The position numbers and the translations under genes were made by a program. The notes beneath the pieces are model-generated. The model searched no databases and was not told the DNA's origin. It saw only the letters and a list, made by a program, of their open reading frames with translations. This document shows positions 52,363 through 61,534 of a DNA stretch of 64,000 nucleotides, piece after piece; the first letter of the stretch is position 1; every line of letters begins with the position of its first letter. This stretch comes from DATKMK01 sp035541895 (lineage in GTDB: Bacteria > Desulfobacterota > Binatia > HRBIN30 > JACQVA1), in assembly GCA_035541895.1 (NCBI GenBank), contig DATKMK010000015.1, positions 17,994 through 81,993 of the forward strand. The letters are read 5' to 3'.

Positions 52363-53283
52363 ATGAAGCGCGTACGAGTGTTTCTATTGCTGTTCGGAAT
52401 TCTGGTTGCCACTCAGCCGCTACGGGCGGCCGCCAAGATCAACGTCGTCGCAACGATCCCCGACCTCGCCGAGTTGGCTCGCCGCATCGGCGGCGACCTA
52501 GTCGACGTGACCAGTATCGCCACCGGCGTCGAGGACGTTCACGCCGTGCCGATGAAGCCGAGCTTCGCCGTGCTGCTCAATCGTGCCGACATGGTGGTGT
52601 TGCTCGGTCTGGAGGCCGAGCACGCCTTCCTACCCGCATTGCTCGAGGCCGCACGCAACCCGAAGATCTTGCGGGACGGCTCCGGCTACATCGATTGCTC
52701 GAAGTACGTCTCGGTCCTCGAAGTTCCCACCCGCATCGATCGCGCACTCGGCGATCAACACCCGATGGGCAATCCGCACTACAACCTCGACCCGGTATCG
52801 ATGAAGGCCGCCGCACGCGGCATGGCGGAAGGCTTCGCCCAGAACTACCCCGAAGACGCCGCCACGTTCAAAGCAAACCTCGCAACCGTGCAGGCCGATC
52901 TCGACGGCAACATCACCCGCTGGGAGCGCGAGGCCGCCCCACTCAAGGGGAAGAAGCTGGTGAGCTACCATCCCGACATGGTCTATTTCGCCGAGCGCTT
53001 CGGGATGGAGCCGGTCGGAACGATTGAGATCCGCGCGGGTGTCGATCCGACCCCGGGACACATCGAGGAGCTGATCGATCGCATGCAGCGGGAAAAAGTC
53101 GATATCGTCATTCGCGAACGGCACTACCCTGCGGGGCTTGCCGAAACGATTGCCCAGCGCACCGGCGCGAAGCTGGTCGAACTGCCGGCGATGGTCGGGG
53201 GGGTGCCGGAAGCGAAGGACTACGTCGGTCTGATCGATTACAACTTGCACGCGCTGCTAAAGGCGGTACAGAGCGGAGCGTGA
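52363..53283 (+). CDS. znuA: Zinc/manganese ABC transporter substrate-binding protein (ZnuA/TroA type)
   Basis: The 306-residue periplasmic protein starts with a signal peptide (LLLFGILVATQPLRAAA). The expected metal-binding residues are visible: histidine in VEDVHAVPMKPS, histidine in NPHYNLDP and histidine in VSYHPDMVYFAERFG. The acidic position is in IVIRERHYPAGLAE, with aspartate in VGLIDYN. It captures a divalent metal and passes it to the permease. AAGGAG lies 7 bases before ATG 52363. It lacks the long His-rich loop of ZnuA from E. coli, so Mn or Fe cannot be excluded. The ABC ATPase overlaps it by four bases (GTGA). Confidence 0.88.
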   Translation: MKRVRVFLLLFGILVATQPLRAAAKINVVATIPDLAELARRIGGDLVDVTSIATGVEDVHAVPMKPSFAVLLNRADMVVLLGLEAEHAFLPALLEAARNPKILRDGSGYIDCSKYVSVLEVPTRIDRALGDQHPMGNPHYNLDPVSMKAAARGMAEGFAQNYPEDAATFKANLATVQADLDGNITRWEREAAPLKGKKLVSYHPDMVYFAERFGMEPVGTIEIRAGVDPTPGHIEELIDRMQREKVDIVIRERHYPAGLAETIAQRTGAKLVELPAMVGGVPEAKDYVGLIDYNLHALLKAVQSGA

Positions 53284-53990
53284 AACCAGCGATTGTCAGC
53301 CTCGAAGACGTCCGCCTCGGATACGCAGCAATCACGGTGCTCGACCACGTGTCGCTCGCCGTCGCTCGCGGCGAGTTCGTGGCGTTGATCGGACCCAATG
53401 GCGCCGGGAAGACCACGTTACTGCGCGGGATGCTCGGGTTGATTCCGGTCTTGGCTGGCCGCATCGAGTACGGATTCGATCGGGCCGCCAACCCGCCCGG
53501 GTATGTCCCGCAGCGCGAGGCGCTCGATCCGATCTTCCCGCTGAGCGTCTTCGAGGTCGTGCTCATGGGTACGTACGCGAAGTTGTCGCCCCTTCAGCGG
53601 GTCGGACATGCGCACCGCAGCTTGGCGCGCCAGTGCCTGGAAGAGGTGGGCCTGGCAGCGCTCGCCAAGCGCCAGTTCTGGGAGCTTTCCGGCGGACAAA
53701 AGCAACGCGTGCTGATCGCCCGTGCACTCGCGGCCGGCCCCGAGGTGTTGTTCCTGGACGAGCCAACCGCCGGAGTCGACCACGAGGCGGAGCAGACGAT
53801 CATCGACCTGATCGGGCGACTCAATCGCGATCGCGCGCTGACGGCGATCTTGGTGAGTCACCACCTCGGCCACATTCAGTCACTGGTGCATTCGGTGGTG
53901 TGGGTCGACGACGCCAAGGCCACCAAACGCTCAATCGAAGACGTGCGCGCGGAAGAAGGTGTGGCCAGCCTCTTTCGCGCCCGTCACTAG
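53280..53990 (+). CDS. znuC: Metal ABC transporter ATPase
   Basis: The 236-residue protein has Walker A GPNGAGKTTLLRG, the ABC signature LSGGQKQRVLIARAL and Walker B VLFLDEPTAGVD, with a histidine switch in VSHHLGH. It starts at GTG, overlapping the binding-protein stop as GTGA, so it is translationally coupled. It drives metal import through the adjacent permease. Confidence 0.92.
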   Translation: MKPAIVSLEDVRLGYAAITVLDHVSLAVARGEFVALIGPNGAGKTTLLRGMLGLIPVLAGRIEYGFDRAANPPGYVPQREALDPIFPLSVFEVVLMGTYAKLSPLQRVGHAHRSLARQCLEEVGLAALAKRQFWELSGGQKQRVLIARALAAGPEVLFLDEPTAGVDHEAEQTIIDLIGRLNRDRALTAILVSHHLGHIQSLVHSVVWVDDAKATKRSIEDVRAEEGVASLFRARH

Positions 53991-53995
53991 GCTTC

Positions 53996-54880
53996 ATGGG
54001 CGACTTGCTGCAAATCCTGAGTCCCAGCTTTCTGCTGCGCGATGCACTGATCGCAAGCGTCCTGGTCGGCGTGGTGTGTCCGCTGGTGGGCGTCTACTTC
54101 GTGCTCCGACGGATGATCTTTCTCGGTGTCGCCTTGCCGCAGGTGTCGGCCGCCGGTATCGCGGCGGCCTTCTTTGCGTATCAGTTCATCGTCGGACCGC
54201 ACCAACAGATGGTGGGTAATGAGCATCTGCTGGCAATGGTTGGGTCCTTCGCCTTCACGATGTCGGCTACGTTGATGTTGGCACTACTCGAACGTCGCGG
54301 GCGCGAAACCGTCGAAGCCCGCATTGGCACGACCTACGCCGTGGCGGCTGCCGCAACGATTCTGTTCCTCGCCAAGGATCCGCATGGTGACGCGCAGATG
54401 GTCAACCTGCTCAAGGGCGACATTCTGGCCACCACCTCCGCGAGTCTGGCCTGGATGGTGGTAAGTTTCACGGTGATCGGCTTTGCGTTGCTTGCGTTTC
54501 GCAAGGAACTGCTCCTGGTCTCGTTCGATCGCGACCTGGCGATCGTGTTCGGCAAGCGTGCTGGGCTCTGGGATGTCGTGCTGTACTTGATGATCGGCGG
54601 CGTCATTTCGCTCGGCGTGATGACCGCCGGGCCGATGGCGACCTTCGGATTTCTAGTGGTCCCGCCGGTCACCATGCGCATGATCACGGGACGCATGATG
54701 ACGTTCATGCTGGGTTCAGCCGCGCTGGGCGGCGCCACCGCTTTTACCGGCTTCTACTGTGCCTACCGCTTCGATTTGCCGCTCGGACCGTCGGAGGTCG
54801 CGCTGTCGAGTGGCGTACTGCTGGTCGCGTGGTTGGCTGCGACCGCACGTCGCGCGATACGGAGTCGGCGATCGCCGTGA
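53996..54880 (+). CDS. znuB: Metal ABC transporter permease
   Basis: The 294-residue membrane protein has about eight to nine helices and matches the ABC-3 permease family: ALIASVLVGVVCPLVGVYFV, RRMIFLGVALPQVSAAGIA, GTTYAVAAAATILFL and VISLGVMTAGPMATFGFLVVPP. It forms the channel for zinc or manganese with the neighbouring ATPase and binding protein. ATG 53996 lies 5 bases after the ATPase stop. Its stop overlaps the next gene start by four bases. Confidence 0.9.
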   Translation: MGDLLQILSPSFLLRDALIASVLVGVVCPLVGVYFVLRRMIFLGVALPQVSAAGIAAAFFAYQFIVGPHQQMVGNEHLLAMVGSFAFTMSATLMLALLERRGRETVEARIGTTYAVAAAATILFLAKDPHGDAQMVNLLKGDILATTSASLAWMVVSFTVIGFALLAFRKELLLVSFDRDLAIVFGKRAGLWDVVLYLMIGGVISLGVMTAGPMATFGFLVVPPVTMRMITGRMMTFMLGSAALGGATAFTGFYCAYRFDLPLGPSEVALSSGVLLVAWLAATARRAIRSRRSP

Positions 54881-57426
54881 GTGCGATGTTGTGGTTGTGC
54901 TTCACGCTGTCCGGTGCCGCCGCCCTGGCGCTTGAGATGCTGTGGATGCGCTCCGCCGCTCTTGTGCTCGGACGGACCGCGGCCACGACATCGACGGTGC
55001 TCGCGTGCTACTTCGCGGGGCTCGCCTGCGGCGCCGCTGCAGCGAGTCGGGTGCAGCGACGGCCGATTCGTGTCTACGGACTGCTCGAATTGGCTGGCGC
55101 CGCCGGCGTGGGTTGGTCATGGGGCGTCTTTCACTGGCTGGCGAGCGACGCCGCGCAGGCGTGGCTGGCTGCTCACGGCGCGGTCGCCGGCGTCGTTGCC
55201 ATCGCCGCAGCAGTGCTGCCGACGACGACGTGCCTTGGGGCAACGCTACCCGCGCTCGGTCAGGTACTCGCGGCATCGAACGTCGGTAGCCGGGGCGGAT
55301 TGCTGTATGCGCTCAACACCCTGGGAGGTGCGGTCGGCGCTGCGGCGGCTGGATTCGGTATGCCGGCGCTCGTCGGCGTGTCGACCAGTTACGTGATCGC
55401 CGCCGCGATCAGTGCGCTCGTCGGCATGGTGGCCCTCGCCGTCGGTGCACGAACGCGCGCAACTATCCTCGCGACCACCCCCCTGAACCGCCGCCCCCGC
55501 GTATCCCGCGGACGCTTGCGCCTCGTCGCCGCGGGAATCGGGGCGCTCGGCCTCGGCTTGGAAGTGCTGTGGACGCGCTTGTTCGCACAGGTGTTGCACA
55601 ACTCGGTCTATTCATTCACCGCCATCGCACTCGTGTTCATTGTCGCACTTGCCTTCGGCGCTGTACTCGCAGCCTGGTTTTTGCGCGGCGTGCACGGGAC
55701 GCCCGTCGCAGCCGCTGCACTGATCGGCTCGGGCATCGCCACGATCGCCGGCATCTGGCTGTTCGTCTACCTCACCAATGGGCTGGACTACGTCGGGATG
55801 CAGCGCGGTCTCCGGGAATACCTGTTGCGGATTGTGCTGCTGGCTGCAGCCACCGCGGGACCCGGCGCGATCGGCTCGGGAGCGGCCATGGTGGCGCTGT
55901 GGAGCATCTGGGGCGAGCGTGACGGAGCGGCCAGGCCGCTCGGCGATTTGTCCGCCGCGAATACACTGGGCGGGATCGCCGGCGCCATCGGCGTCGGATT
56001 CGTCGCGATTCCGCATTGTGGTCTTCGCGGGACGCTCCTTGCGATCGCAGTCATCTATCTGATTCTTGCCCCCGTGATCGCCAATCAGAGTCGGATCGTC
56101 AAGCGAGTCGTATGCGCCGCACTGTTGGCCGTCGCGTTCATAAGTCCGATGCAGATCCCGCTGACCAAGTTGCACTCCGACACGGAAACCCTTCGCGCGA
56201 TGTTCGAAGACCCAAACGGCATCGTGACGGTCGTCGATACCACAGATGATTTGCAGCTTCGCCTCGACAACTTCTACGTGCTCGGTGACAGCGCTGCCGC
56301 CACCAACGAGAGACGTCTGGGATTGCTGCCCTTGCTGCTTCATCCCGGCCCGCAGCGTGCGGCGTTTATCGGTCTCGCGACCGGTACAACGGCCAGTGCC
56401 GGACCGGCGCTGGACCTCGCGCAGACCACGGTGATCGAAGTCGTCCCAGAGGTTGCACGCGCGGCGCGCGCGTACTTCTCCGAATGGAACGGTGGCTTGC
56501 TGGAGCAACCGCACGTTCGTCTCGTGCTCGACGACGGCCGCCGCTACCTGGCTGCGAGCCGCGCGCAGTATGACGTGATCGTCGCCGACCTGTTCGTTCC
56601 GTGGCACGCCGGCGCGGGGAATCTCTACTCGCGCGAGATGTATCAAACCGCGCTCCGGCGCCTCGCCCCCGGTGGACTCTTCTGTCAGTGGCTGCCCCTC
56701 TACCAGCTCACACGCGACGAATTCGACATGATTGCGCACACGTTCCTCGGTGTCTTTCCGCACGTATCGCTCTGGCGAGCGGACTTTTATCCCAACCGCC
56801 CGGTCGTGGGATTGATCGGAAGGCTTTCCGATCAGCCGATCAGCTTGGAACAGGTGAGTCGGCGTATCGATCGACTGCCGGCGTGGGCCCGCGATCGGTT
56901 ACTCGCCGCACCGCAAGGTCTGGTCATGCTCTATGCGGGCAATCTATCGTCGAATGCGGATCTGTTTGCCGACGCGCCCGTGAATACCGATGATCGTCCG
57001 CAGCTGGAATTCATCGCCCCGCGTCTGACGCGCATCACCGCGGGCGGGGACAAGGACTGGTTCACCGGCGAAGCGCTCGCGGCGTTCTACGATGCACTCG
57101 ATGCTCGCACAGCGCACGCCTCTCCCTTTGTACCGGACTCGGACGAAATGACCGCAGCGCGGCGCGCCGGAGTCGCGCTCTACAAGTACGCCCTGGCATC
57201 CGCCCAACACAACGAAGCGGCCGCGCAGCACTTGCAAGCGGAAGTGGTCGACTTGGTTCCCCAGGTGGTGGGCGAATGGGACTCCAACTCTGAAGTGACG
57301 CAGTTGACCGACGCTCGGCGGCACCTCGACGACCTGCGGTCGCAGCAAACCGAGATCCGCCAACGCGTCGACGAACTCGAGCAGCGGCTTAAACAACTGT
57401 CGAACGCCGAAAGGATTCAGCAATGA
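54877..57426 (+). CDS. Membrane-spanning spermidine-synthase-like protein
   Basis: The 849-residue protein has about 12-14 membrane segments in residues 1-420 (LWLCFTLSGAAALALEMLW to LLAIAVIYLILAPVI). A spermidine-synthase-type domain follows: AFIGLATGTTASAGPALDLA is the nucleotide/SAM-binding loop, then VIEVVPEVARAARAYF and LVLDDGRRYLAASRAQYDVI. VADLFVPWHAGAGNLYSREMY completes the fold. A final coiled coil ends it (LRSQQTEIRQRVDELEQRL). This family is found in many bacteria with unproven substrate. The GTG at 54877 overlaps the permease stop as GTGA, and its end overlaps the lipoprotein start as ATGA, so it is part of the metal operon. Confidence 0.85.
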   Translation: MSAMLWLCFTLSGAAALALEMLWMRSAALVLGRTAATTSTVLACYFAGLACGAAAASRVQRRPIRVYGLLELAGAAGVGWSWGVFHWLASDAAQAWLAAHGAVAGVVAIAAAVLPTTTCLGATLPALGQVLAASNVGSRGGLLYALNTLGGAVGAAAAGFGMPALVGVSTSYVIAAAISALVGMVALAVGARTRATILATTPLNRRPRVSRGRLRLVAAGIGALGLGLEVLWTRLFAQVLHNSVYSFTAIALVFIVALAFGAVLAAWFLRGVHGTPVAAAALIGSGIATIAGIWLFVYLTNGLDYVGMQRGLREYLLRIVLLAAATAGPGAIGSGAAMVALWSIWGERDGAARPLGDLSAANTLGGIAGAIGVGFVAIPHCGLRGTLLAIAVIYLILAPVIANQSRIVKRVVCAALLAVAFISPMQIPLTKLHSDTETLRAMFEDPNGIVTVVDTTDDLQLRLDNFYVLGDSAAATNERRLGLLPLLLHPGPQRAAFIGLATGTTASAGPALDLAQTTVIEVVPEVARAARAYFSEWNGGLLEQPHVRLVLDDGRRYLAASRAQYDVIVADLFVPWHAGAGNLYSREMYQTALRRLAPGGLFCQWLPLYQLTRDEFDMIAHTFLGVFPHVSLWRADFYPNRPVVGLIGRLSDQPISLEQVSRRIDRLPAWARDRLLAAPQGLVMLYAGNLSSNADLFADAPVNTDDRPQLEFIAPRLTRITAGGDKDWFTGEALAAFYDALDARTAHASPFVPDSDEMTAARRAGVALYKYALASAQHNEAAAQHLQAEVVDLVPQVVGEWDSNSEVTQLTDARRHLDDLRSQQTEIRQRVDELEQRLKQLSNAERIQQ

Positions 57427-58028
57427 AGCGGTTCGCCGCCGTCGCGCTCGCGTGGTTGTTGTTGCTTCCAGGATGTACCCGGTCGCGGGTGAATCAGCCG
57501 CAACCGCCACCGCGCGATCGGGCGATCGCAGTGTTTCCACCCAACAATCGGTCAGGCGATCCGTTGCTCGTCGCCGGGGCATCCTTCTTCGAGAAGTACG
57601 CGCTCAAGAGCGATCGCATCACCGTCCCCGACGTGCTGGCATCCGAGGCGAGACTACAACTTGAACGGAGAGGCTACACGGTCGTCCCGCCCGCAACGGT
57701 CGACGCCGTCGTGGGCGAGCATCCGCCGCAAAGCATGGCGGACGCCGCGGCGATCGCGGCTCGACATCAGATGGAAGCGTGGGTTCTCTACATCGACATC
57801 CGCCGCTGGGAGGCCGACGTCCCATATAAACCGACCTTCGTCATCGCGTCGGTTGAAGTGTCATTGATCGACCCCGCCTCCGGAAACGTCGTGTGGCACA
57901 TCGATCACCCGTCGAAACCGGTGCAAACCAACGGCGTGATCAATCTCGGTGACGCCTACACAGTTGCGGCGCAGCAACTGATGGAAGAGTTGTCGGCGCC
58001 ACTGGGACCGGCGTTGCAGGTGCGGTGA
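57423..58028 (+). CDS. DUF799/GNA1162-like lipoprotein
   Basis: The 201-residue protein has a lipoprotein signal with lipobox LLPGC, then a mixed alpha/beta domain: RAIAVFPPNNRSGDPLLVAGAS, YALKSDRITVPDVLASEARL, RRGYTVVPPATVDAVV and AWVLYIDIRRWEADVPYKP. This order resembles the GNA1162/DUF799 lipoproteins. The start overlaps the spermidine-synthase-like gene by four bases. Its presence at the end of the metal operon suggests an outer-membrane partner, but nothing defines a function. Confidence 0.72.
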   Translation: MKRFAAVALAWLLLLPGCTRSRVNQPQPPPRDRAIAVFPPNNRSGDPLLVAGASFFEKYALKSDRITVPDVLASEARLQLERRGYTVVPPATVDAVVGEHPPQSMADAAAIAARHQMEAWVLYIDIRRWEADVPYKPTFVIASVEVSLIDPASGNVVWHIDHPSKPVQTNGVINLGDAYTVAAQQLMEELSAPLGPALQVR

Positions 58029-58101
58029 AGGCGAGCACGTCGCGTTCATTCACGTCCGAAAACCGCGAGCATGAGTCGCGGCGATGTGCGAAGATTTGAT
58101 C

Positions 58102-59595
58102 ATGAATTCGCTCGATCGCGATGTCTGCTATCGCGCGCTGCAAACCCGCGACGCGCGATTCGATGGGCGGCTGTTCGTCGGCGTGACGTCGACCGGTATC
58201 TATTGCCGGCCGGTCTGTCCGGCGCGCACGGCGAAGCGAGAGAATTGCCGTTTCTTCGCGTCGGCCGCCGCCGCGCAGGCAGCGGGGTTCCGGCCATGCC
58301 TGCGCTGCCGCCCGGAGACCGCACCTGACCTCGCTTCCTGGCGCGGCAGCGCCAACACGGTCTCGCGCGCACTCGCGCTCATTGCCGAAGGCGGGCTCGA
58401 TGGTGGCGAGGCCGGCGTCGAGGCGCTCGGCGAGCGGCTGGGTGTCGGCGGCCGCCAGCTTCGCCGCCTGTTCCAGCAGCATCTCGGCGCCTCGCCGGTC
58501 ACGGTCGCGCAAACGCGGCGCGTGCTCTTCGCCAAGCAGCTCATCCAAGAGACGCGGATGTCGATGATCGAAGTCGCCTCGGCTGCGGGGTTCGGCAGCG
58601 TCCGTCGATTCAACGAAACCTTCCGCAACCTATTCGGACGACCGCCGAGTGCCCTGCGCCGCAAGCACACGGCCGATCGCCCCGCCGGCTCGGCTGCAGA
58701 CGTCGGCGTGACCCTGCGTCTGCGCTACCGCCCACCTTATGATTGGCCGGCGATGCTCGGGCATCTTCAAGCGCGTGCGATCGACGGTGTCGAGCAGATT
58801 GTCGGTGGGATTTACCGGCGCACCGTCTCCAGCGGCGAACACGTCGGGATCGTCGAAGTCGCGCATGAGCCGGCGCGCGATAACCTCGCGGTGACCGTCC
58901 GCTTTCCGTGCGTGCGAGAGCTGCCGGCTATCCTGGCGCGCGTCCGTCGCGTATTCGACGTCGGCGCGGACATTGAAGCCATCGATGCTCATCTGTCGCG
59001 TGATCCGGTTCTCGCGCCGCTGGTCGCGTTGCGCCCGGGACTGCGCGCACCGGGCGGATGGGACGGCTTCGAGCTGGCTGTGCGTGCGATTCTCGGCCAG
59101 CAAGTGAGCGTCGTCGCCGCACGCCAACTTGCTAGCCGGTTGGTGGCGCGCTGCGGGGAAGCGATGCCGAAATCGAATGGTCGCCCCAGACTCACGCATA
59201 TATTTCCTTCGCCGGAGCGGGTCGCCGCCGCCGACCTCAGCACCCTCGGCATGCCGGGAGCACGTCGGGGCGCACTCGCATGCCTGGCGCGGGTGGCCAT
59301 CGCCGAGCCGGACCTGTTTCGACCTTTCGGCACCGTTGATGAGGCCATCGCGCGGCTGCGCTCGATCCCTGGCATCGGCGAGTGGACGGCGCAGTACATC
59401 GCGTTGCGTGCGTTGCGCGAGCCCGATGCGTTTCCCGCCAGCGACGTCGGGCTGCTCCGAGGTGCCGCGCAACAGACGGGGGAGCGGTCGACACCGGCAG
59501 AGCTGCGGCGGCGCTCAGAACCGTGGCGGCCATGGCGGGCGTACGCCGCGCAGCACCTCTGGACCACTACCTCACCGATGGAGGTGACACGATGA
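58102..59595 (+). CDS. Ada-AlkA fusion: DNA repair sensor and 3-methyladenine glycosylase
   Basis: The 497-residue protein has an N-terminal Ada zinc domain with its four cysteines (RPVCPAR, RENCRFF, PCLRCRP; about residues 30-75). An AraC-type helix-turn-helix follows (MSMIEVASAAGFGSVRRFNET, residues about 150-185). A C-terminal AlkA-type glycosylase has the helix-hairpin-helix IPGIGEWTAQYIALRAL and catalytic aspartate in FPASDVGLL. The O6-methylguanine methyltransferase domain of full Ada is missing. It would sense methylphosphotriesters and excise alkylated bases. The start is ATG 58102; ATG 58084 adds six residues. The next gene overlaps it by four bases. Confidence 0.9.
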   Translation: MNSLDRDVCYRALQTRDARFDGRLFVGVTSTGIYCRPVCPARTAKRENCRFFASAAAAQAAGFRPCLRCRPETAPDLASWRGSANTVSRALALIAEGGLDGGEAGVEALGERLGVGGRQLRRLFQQHLGASPVTVAQTRRVLFAKQLIQETRMSMIEVASAAGFGSVRRFNETFRNLFGRPPSALRRKHTADRPAGSAADVGVTLRLRYRPPYDWPAMLGHLQARAIDGVEQIVGGIYRRTVSSGEHVGIVEVAHEPARDNLAVTVRFPCVRELPAILARVRRVFDVGADIEAIDAHLSRDPVLAPLVALRPGLRAPGGWDGFELAVRAILGQQVSVVAARQLASRLVARCGEAMPKSNGRPRLTHIFPSPERVAAADLSTLGMPGARRGALACLARVAIAEPDLFRPFGTVDEAIARLRSIPGIGEWTAQYIALRALREPDAFPASDVGLLRGAAQQTGERSTPAELRRRSEPWRPWRAYAAQHLWTTTSPMEVTR

Positions 59596-60419
59596 TCGAT
59601 CACGACCGGGCTCATCGCTTCTATGAGATGCATCAGCAGGGGACGTTCGTGCTTCCCAATGCGTGGGATGCGGGCAGCGCCGCTGTCATCGCCGCGACCG
59701 GGGCTGCGGCCGTCGCCACAACCAGCAGCGGGATCTCATGGGCACTTGGTGTGGCCGACGGTGAGCAGTTGCAGCGGGATGAAATGATCGCCATGGTCGC
59801 CCGCATCGTTCGCGCGGTCGACGTGCCGGTCAGCGCGGATGTCGAAGCGGGTTACGGTTCCACGCCATCGGATGTCGCGGTTACTATCGACGCCGTCATC
59901 GAAGCGGGGGCCGTCGGCGCCAACATTGAAGACCGGCTGCGAACAGGCGGCACACCGCTCTGGCCACTGGAGCAACAGTGCGATCGACTCACGGCCGCAC
60001 GCGCGGCGGCCGCTCGCGGTGGCGGGCGATTCGTCCTCAATGCACGCACCGACGTCTACCTCGCTTCGGTGGGCGAGCCTTCCGAGCGCGAAGACATGGT
60101 GCTGCAGCGCGCGGAGCAGTACCGGCGCGCCGGCGCCGATTGCCTCTTCGTCCCTGGGTTGATCGATCTCGATGCGATCGGCCGCCTGGTGATGCGCTCT
60201 CCGCTGCCGCTGAATATTCTGCTGGCTCCCGGTCGGGGGCCGAACATTGCGCAACTTACGCAAGCCGGCGTGCGACGCATTAGCGTCGGGCACACCATCG
60301 CCGCCGCGGCGTACGGCGTCGCGCGCCGCGCGGCGCGTGAACTGCTCGCGGGCACGGACCACGCGCTACTCGACGGCGTCAGCCATCCCGAGATGCAGCA
60401 ATTGATGATGGGAAAATGA
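59592..60419 (+). CDS. Isocitrate lyase/PEP mutase superfamily protein
   Basis: The 275-residue protein carries LPNAWDAGSAAVIAATGAAA at the start, ATTSSGISWALG, VPVSADVEAGYG and the conserved VGANIEDR. These match the PEP mutase/isocitrate lyase fold with its metal-binding acidic residues. It lacks the KKCGH motif of true isocitrate lyase, so it is more like oxaloacetate decarboxylase or 2-methylisocitrate lyase-type members. GGAGGTGA precedes ATG 59592, and the ATG overlaps the Ada-AlkA stop (ATGA). The functional link to DNA repair is obscure. Confidence 0.88.
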   Translation: MIDHDRAHRFYEMHQQGTFVLPNAWDAGSAAVIAATGAAAVATTSSGISWALGVADGEQLQRDEMIAMVARIVRAVDVPVSADVEAGYGSTPSDVAVTIDAVIEAGAVGANIEDRLRTGGTPLWPLEQQCDRLTAARAAAARGGGRFVLNARTDVYLASVGEPSEREDMVLQRAEQYRRAGADCLFVPGLIDLDAIGRLVMRSPLPLNILLAPGRGPNIAQLTQAGVRRISVGHTIAAAAYGVARRAARELLAGTDHALLDGVSHPEMQQLMMGK

Positions 60420-60428
60420 AGGCGGGCG

Positions 60429-61442
<1,014 letters not shown>

Positions 61443-61534
61443 TGCGCGGCGTGTTGCCGTCAGCAACATCCTAGAACCGTACACCTGCGTCAATGCCGAA
61501 TCGGTCTCCAGGTCTGACGCGGCGCAAGAATCGC

